DNA of 24,585 bases from Apostichopus parvimensis (taxonomy: Eukaryota > Echinodermata > Holothuroidea > Aspidochirotida > Stichopodidae), in contig KN892294.1 of NCBI GenBank assembly GCA_000934455.1, positions 5,999 through 30,583 of the forward strand. The letters run 5' to 3'. The notes under the pieces were generated by a model. It saw only the letters and a program-made list of their open reading frames with translations, did no database searches and was not told the origin of the DNA. How positions within the stretch are numbered: the first letter of the stretch is position 1; each line of letters begins with the position of its first letter. The translations under genes and the position numbers were made by a program. Shown here one piece after another: positions 20,551 to 24,585 of the stretch.

Positions 20551-20574
20551 CTGAAGCACGTGATCCCTCGGATA
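20551..20574 (-). CDS. Candidate 24-base microexon
   Basis: Minus-strand donor CTTCAG|GTAAGT (GT at 20549-20550) matches the consensus. The acceptor AATGTTTTAG (AG at 20575-20576) has little pyrimidine tract because it follows an A-run. The exon reads YPRDHVLQ in phase 0, in step with the exons on both sides. Its small size makes chance likely; it rests mainly on the donor. Confidence 0.25.
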
Positions 20575-20576
20575 CT

Positions 20577-21492
20577 AAAACATTATTTTTTTTTATATTG
20601 TTTCTAGTTTCCTTATATTTGGTATAACAACAGCTTGGTATGCTTACATTCCACAGTGAATGGTTTCTACTCCAAGTTAGTCATTTTATGTCACAGTGGA
20701 CCCTCTCGCATCCCAATGAATAACAATGATGCTATAACCCAACGGATACCCTCACAACCCAGTAAATCATCTCGCTCCTATAGACTCAATCATCAACAGA
20801 GAGGACCAGTTTATCTCTTCAATTTCATTAATTAATGTGTTCCTGTTTGACGGGTATGTGATGATGCTTACGTGTAAACTTTATTGTATCGTTTATCGAA
20901 TTTATGTGAGAAGCTTAGCTCCTCCTTAGCTTTCCCCAACCCCTCCCTCGCCCCAGAGAATGATTCTAATGATTTTATTATATCAAAGAATACGGAAGTA
21001 GAGATTTATCAGAGATTTGAATATAGACTTCTAGAGTTAGCCTTTTCTGTGTATAAAGAAAATGGTTACACCTTCCGTTTCCTTTTACAGTCAACCTTGC
21101 CTGGACAGCTGACATTTTTAAACGTTAAATTCCACTTTGGTGTAAGACTTCTAACACGCCATAATATCGGACTAACCTTTTAGTATTTAAAGGTATATTC
21201 GTTTCTTTGTTGAGCATTTCTTTGACAGTGTGTGTGGAAGGAAGATTATTTAGGACGTATATAAACTTGACATTGAGAACAGTGCTATCACAATTACGAG
21301 ATATAAACTTGTTACTGGCCTATCTTAATTCCCTGCTCGATACACGATAATTATAAATCTTTCCCCCTGATGAGAAACAAAGTCCAATACTCTTTGTCTT
21401 ATTTATTTGTTCAACATTAATTAATACCTCTTTGTCTGTTGTTAAAATTACCGTTACTAATTAACATGAACATGAATATATGTCTCTCTTAC
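20577..21492. other. Probable intron sequence
   Basis: It contains plus-strand open frames (20635-20835 and 20884-21183). The latter, with SNDFIISKNTEVEIYQRFEY, looks somewhat protein-like in composition but has no family I recognise and no neighbour in frame. I leave them unannotated. Confidence 0.35.
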
Positions 21493-21528
21493 CTCTTCTC
21501 CTGGTAGATTGCCATCCTCGTCACAGGC
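21493..21528 (-). CDS. Candidate internal exon (36 bases), unknown protein
   Basis: Seen: on the minus strand the acceptor TATTTTTCTTCCTTTCAG (AG at 21529-21530) and the donor GAAGAG|GTAAGAG (GT at 21491-21492) are both near-ideal. The 36 bases between them read ACDEDGNLPGEE in phase 0; one other frame is open (PVTRMAIYQEK). The paired strong signals make this the best-supported exon of the candidate gene. Upstream exons were not found between here and the right edge, so the gene probably begins outside the window. The acidic peptide is not recognised. Confidence 0.5.
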
Positions 21529-21530
21529 CT

Positions 21531-21799
21531 GAAAGGAAGAAAAATATTATATTCATGGGATTTTAAAATTAAATTTCAGGAAAATATAATATGGCGAAGC
21601 AAAAAATGTATAAATTAGAATGATTTATCTTCACAAATATCACAGTAAACTATTCCTGGCAGGTAAACGCACATCTACATCGAACACCCTAAAGTCAATA
21701 AAGAATACAGACTCGTCAATGTAAGATGCACGGACTTAATAACATGAATATAAACATCAGCTTTATAGGGAAGAAATAGTTAGTTTTAAACCGGTCATC
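21531..21799. other. Non-coding stretch
   Basis: AT-rich sequence between the candidate exon at 21493 and the phased TGACGTCA repeat. Nothing else was seen. Confidence 0.35.
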
Positions 21800-21859
21800 A
21801 AACACTGAGTGACGTCATTAATCACTGTGTGACGTAATTAAACACTGGTTGACGTCATA
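21800..21859 (+). promoter_or_regulatory. Three 20-bp repeats carrying CRE-type TGACGTCA/TGACGTAA
   Basis: Three directly adjacent 20-base units: AAACACTGAGTGACGTCATT, AATCACTGTGTGACGTAATT and AAACACTGGTTGACGTCATA. Each holds a full or near-full cAMP-response-type palindrome at the same position, so the sites are two helical turns apart. Known: TGACGTCA is bound by CREB/ATF-type bZIP factors in animals. Inference: a cis-regulatory cluster, possibly intronic to or upstream of the minus-strand candidate gene. It could also be a short tandem repeat without function. Confidence 0.6.
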
Positions 21860-22406
21860 ATGATTAACTTCTCATGAGAAAGGAAAAGAGGGCAGTATTC
21901 AAAGATACACCCCAGAACATCGTGGTTGGATCGATGTAATGGCAAAAATAAAGCAAAATATTGGTTATCCCACAAAGCATCATAGTATTTACCCCTTACC
22001 CCCCCCCCTCCTCCCTCTTCGTCTTAGATATTGTTGATCGTGTAGAGATATCCATGAAAGTTTGGGGAATTCAGTTGTATGATGAACACATAACATAAAA
22101 GACACAAGGGGAGAATTAAATAGACTAGTGTAGATCTGGTAACACTCATTAAAAAATATCATGAAATATAATAAACCCTGCACAGATTTTTTCTATCTAA
22201 ATTTACCCTGTATGTGTATGTTTAATTGGTAGTTTTACATGCGTACATAATCAGTTTTCCAATAAGTGACTCTCTCTGTTCAACGTTAGGCAAGGAACAT
22301 TTGGACCAGGAAGAGACGGTCTGGTACATTAAGGAATATTTAGAGTGGGTTTATGTAACCAATTCGCCCTGTGTGTTTATTAGACCAGTATAGGCAGAAA
22401 CCGCGT
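21860..22406. other. Non-coding stretch with a C-rich tract
   Basis: No gene seen. At about 21992-22014 a C-rich tract reads on the minus strand as GGGAGGAGGGGGGGGGG followed by TAAGGGG, another G-quadruplex-like pattern. Confidence 0.4.
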
Positions 22407-22414
22407 GAGCTCGT
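22407..22414 (+). repeat. Left copy of the presumed target-site duplication
   Basis: GAGCTCGT here and at 22791-22798 flank the inverted-repeat element at 22415-22790. The right copy is offset by one A from the symmetric end, so the true duplication may be 7 bases (GAGCTCG, with ends starting TACGGAAG) or 8-9 bases with a mismatch. Confidence 0.7.
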
Positions 22415-22790
22415 ACGGAAGTGTAGAAGGGACATTGCATTGACGTGTTACCGACTTGACAAAACGACAATTATCTGCAAATTGACGAGTTGACGAGATG
22501 GTAACGTGACAAAATTCAGAAAATTGATGTTTTGACGAGATAACGGATCTCGCCAATGCATCAATTTTCTGCAAATTGACGAGTTGCACACTTGCTACCA
22601 TCTCGACAAAATGACAAAATTCAGAAAATTGACGTTTTGACGAGATAACGGATATCGTCAATACATCAATTTTCTGCAAATTGACGAGTTGATCAGTTAC
22701 TACCATCTCGACAAAATGACAAAATGCAGAAAATTGACGTTTTGACAAGTCGGTAACTCGTCAATGCAATGTCCCTTCTACGCTTCCGTA
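22415..22790. mobile_element. Non-autonomous inverted-repeat DNA element with internal 105-bp repeats
   Basis: Seen: the ends are inverted repeats of 65 bases (22415-22479 and 22725-22789) with five mismatches, beginning ACGGAAG(T/C)GTAGAAGGG. The whole is flanked by GAGCTCGT on both sides. Inside, a 105-base unit is repeated: TGACAAAAT(T/G)CAGAAAATTGA recurs at 22507, 22612 and 22717. Each unit holds smaller dyads, for example CGAGATAACGGATCTCG and a CAGAAAATTGA...TCAATTTTCTG pair. The 105-base period keeps a minus-strand frame of 122 codons open, giving 35-residue repeats; this frame is an artefact of the repeat, not a gene. Known: long inverted ends, no transposase and a short direct flanking repeat are typical of miniature or foldback DNA transposons. 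The superfamily is not assignable from this copy; an 8-bp duplication would fit hAT-like elements. Confidence 0.9.
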
Positions 22791-22798
22791 GAGCTCGT
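22791..22798 (+). repeat. Right copy of the presumed target-site duplication
   Basis: GAGCTCGT, identical to 22407-22414, directly follows the right inverted end. The perfect match suggests a fairly recent insertion. Confidence 0.7.
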
Positions 22799-24296
22799 CA
22801 TTGATGCGTCACTATATATTAGCTAGACTTGGTTTGGGTTGCTCATATACTCTATAGAACGCTGTTTGAACTCGAGAGTACCATACTCAGACCAAGTAGT
22901 CTCGGACTCGGCTCGGAATAAGGAATAATTGGACTCAACTACATCAGAGTGTTTCTTGTACTATAAGATACAGACATATTGAATGGTTCTGATGGCAAGA
23001 GTACTAATAACAATATGTACCATGTGAGGATACAAGGCCCGAATGTTGCATTATATTATTGTCAGCACTTGAATATAATTATGAAGATGCAAAAGTCAAT
23101 TTGCCCGGTGGTAAATTTTACAAAATCAACCACATTACTAGGTACTTTGAACACCCCCTCCCACTCTCCTCCCACTCTGGCCTGAGCTCCTTCGAGATAC
23201 TGCTTTAATAACTTTTATTTAGCAGTTATTCAAAAGACGAAAGGAATAATACAAATATTTTAAAGAGGTTGGTAGAAAAAGACGTTTCTTGAAAATGAAA
23301 TAAAAACCTTAAATTTAATCTTTCAGTTAAACTTTTAAGTATTCACCTCTCCTTTAATTTTCCTAGTATGTTAAAGTACATCGAGTTGATGAAACCTACC
23401 TAAAACAATTCATTTGTTTCTTAGTTTCAAGTTAAACCCAGATACGCCCTTTCATATATAAGCCTGCTTAGACCCACACATTTATATCAGTCACGTGTAT
23501 ATATACATTAATCTAAATCAATAATGAAATATAATCAATATGGATCCCTCAAATCCCATTACAACTCAAACTACTAAAACCCAGTAACATTTAATGATTG
23601 CTGTATTGCTGCATGCAGTGACGTCAGAGGTAAAGATTCTAGAGGTAAAAATTATCCATCGATATTTTCACCAATAAAACATTTTTGACTAAGAAACACT
23701 GGGAGCACGATAGATTAATTTCGCTTTATATGTTTTTATCTGTCTGAATATTCTCTATCTTAAAATTAATAATATATCATTGATTCACAAGACAATAACT
23801 TCTATAATGAGAGCACATAAGAGTCTACATGCAGAGAAAGGACAACAATATTTAGGAAATAAGACGAAAGTACTGGAGTACGAGCGTGGAAGGGAGACTT
23901 AATTTATTTTCATTTATTTGTACCAACCTCGTCACAAGGTTTCTAACATATATTGTGTATTGTACAATATATATACATCCTAGAGAAATAACTCCTTGTC
24001 GTTGGACAATTGCAGATTTAACTTTAAATACAATTGTCGTTACTTCAGTATGGGGACCTAGACCCCCCCCCCCCGACTTCCAATTAGAATCTCTAAGGAA
24101 GTTTGTTTTCGTCTTTAATATATTATGTAAAAATAACGAATCAAACCATAGAAAGTGTGCCATTACAATATGTAGGCAATACGTAGATTTTATGACCAAT
24201 TGTCTTTAATTGGGTTCAAGTTTACTGAATTAGAATAATGTCCTAAAGTGCAACGTGTGATTAAATGAATTACCACTTCATTAATGCGCACACACC
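22799..24296. other. Non-coding stretch
   Basis: No gene recognised. It holds a TGACGTCA at 23619-23626, a small hairpin (ATATATTGT-GTATTGT-ACAATATAT) near 23947-23972 and a poly-C run near 24063-24074. Overlapping open frames on both strands around 23852-24209 lack any known motif, and each includes a run of Pro or Gly from the poly-C tract, so I treat them as chance. Confidence 0.4.
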
Positions 24297-24585
24297 CAGT
24301 GGCGTAGCCAGGATTTTTTCAGTGGGGGGCGCTGGGGGGGGGGGGCTTGAACATTTCCTGGGGGGCTTGACCATTTTCTTGTTACTATCTAAGCGGAGCG
24401 CCACCATGAGTTGGCGCGTAGCGTACCGAAATTTTTTAGCTAAAAAGGCCTCCTAGGTCGTTGGAAATGACACTTCCCAGGCCTTCTAAGCTGCTCTAAA
24501 GTTTTCTCAACATCCTTTATTTTGAGATCCCATGTGTTTGATATGGTCATCAAATAGTTTAGTGAAATAGAAGAAAAACCAATCT
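24297..24585 (+). mobile_element. 5' end of an interspersed element, cut by the window edge
   Basis: It starts CAGTGGCGTAGCCAGGATTT, is followed by G-rich blocks, and then has a GC-rich segment with AAGCGGAGCGCC and GTTGGCGCGTAGCG, quite unlike the AT-rich flank. Known: termini of the form CAGTGGCGTAGCCAGG recur in interspersed repeats of many invertebrate genomes, and CAGTG fits the loose consensus of hAT-type inverted ends. The other end lies outside the window, so family, length and duplication cannot be verified. A short open frame inside it (24265-24456) is not thought to be a gene. Confidence 0.6.

Noticed and set aside
22380-22748. Minus-strand 122-codon frame with 35-residue repeats as a gene
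   Set aside because: The frame lies mostly inside an inverted-repeat element, and the 35-residue period is the 105-base DNA repeat. There is no splice, start or domain evidence.
23852-24209. Overlapping 107-115 codon frames on both strands
   Set aside because: They are mirror images across a poly-C tract with no recognisable domain; most likely chance.

Overview
The window looks like AT-rich nuclear DNA of an animal, most likely a marine invertebrate. It has no dense reading frames; the longest open stretch is only 122 codons and is a repeat artefact. The coding signal comes as short exons with GT-AG boundaries, inside long non-coding stretches full of tandem repeats, palindromic elements, poly-C/poly-G runs and interspersed-repeat fragments. 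The one protein I recognise, the C-terminal domain of 'short-chain collagen C4-like' proteins, is known to me from sponges, cnidarians and echinoderms. That domain and the repeat style make an echinoderm such as a sea cucumber my best guess, but this is inference.

Left end (88-1572, minus strand): the last two exons of a short-chain collagen C4-like gene. They join in phase across an intron of about 0.9 kb. The terminal exon carries an in-frame TGA and seems to have lost a family cysteine, and no Gly-X-Y (collagen) exons are visible upstream. It is therefore probably a pseudogene or a partial gene copy.

Middle (about 1.6-12.6 kb): no gene that I can support. The stretch holds short repeats, a 24-bp perfect palindrome (7150-7173), a 114-bp tandem duplication (9435-9656), a G-quadruplex motif (4531-4554), and one copy of a repeat seen again near 14.2 kb. 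From 12661 to 13489 lies a minisatellite of about 25 copies of a 34-35 bp unit.

Right half (about 14-24.6 kb): repeat-rich, with a striking excess of the palindrome TGACGTCA (10 copies in the window, five of them between 15.2 and 16.9 kb, and two inside a phased 20-bp triple repeat at 21800-21859). A chain of small minus-strand exon candidates runs from 21528 down to about 16.8 kb. Splice signals at several are good and the phases are compatible, which suggests the 3' end of an unidentified gene whose upstream part lies beyond the right edge. Between these exons are a 55-bp-stem hairpin (18268-18384) and a second G-quadruplex motif. At 22415-22790 there is a complete non-autonomous DNA element with 65-bp inverted ends, 105-bp internal repeats and a flanking GAGCTCGT duplication. 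The window ends inside another interspersed element that starts at 24297.

The recognised gene and the candidate gene are not obviously related. No rRNA gene, convincing tRNA gene, CRISPR array or transposase was seen.
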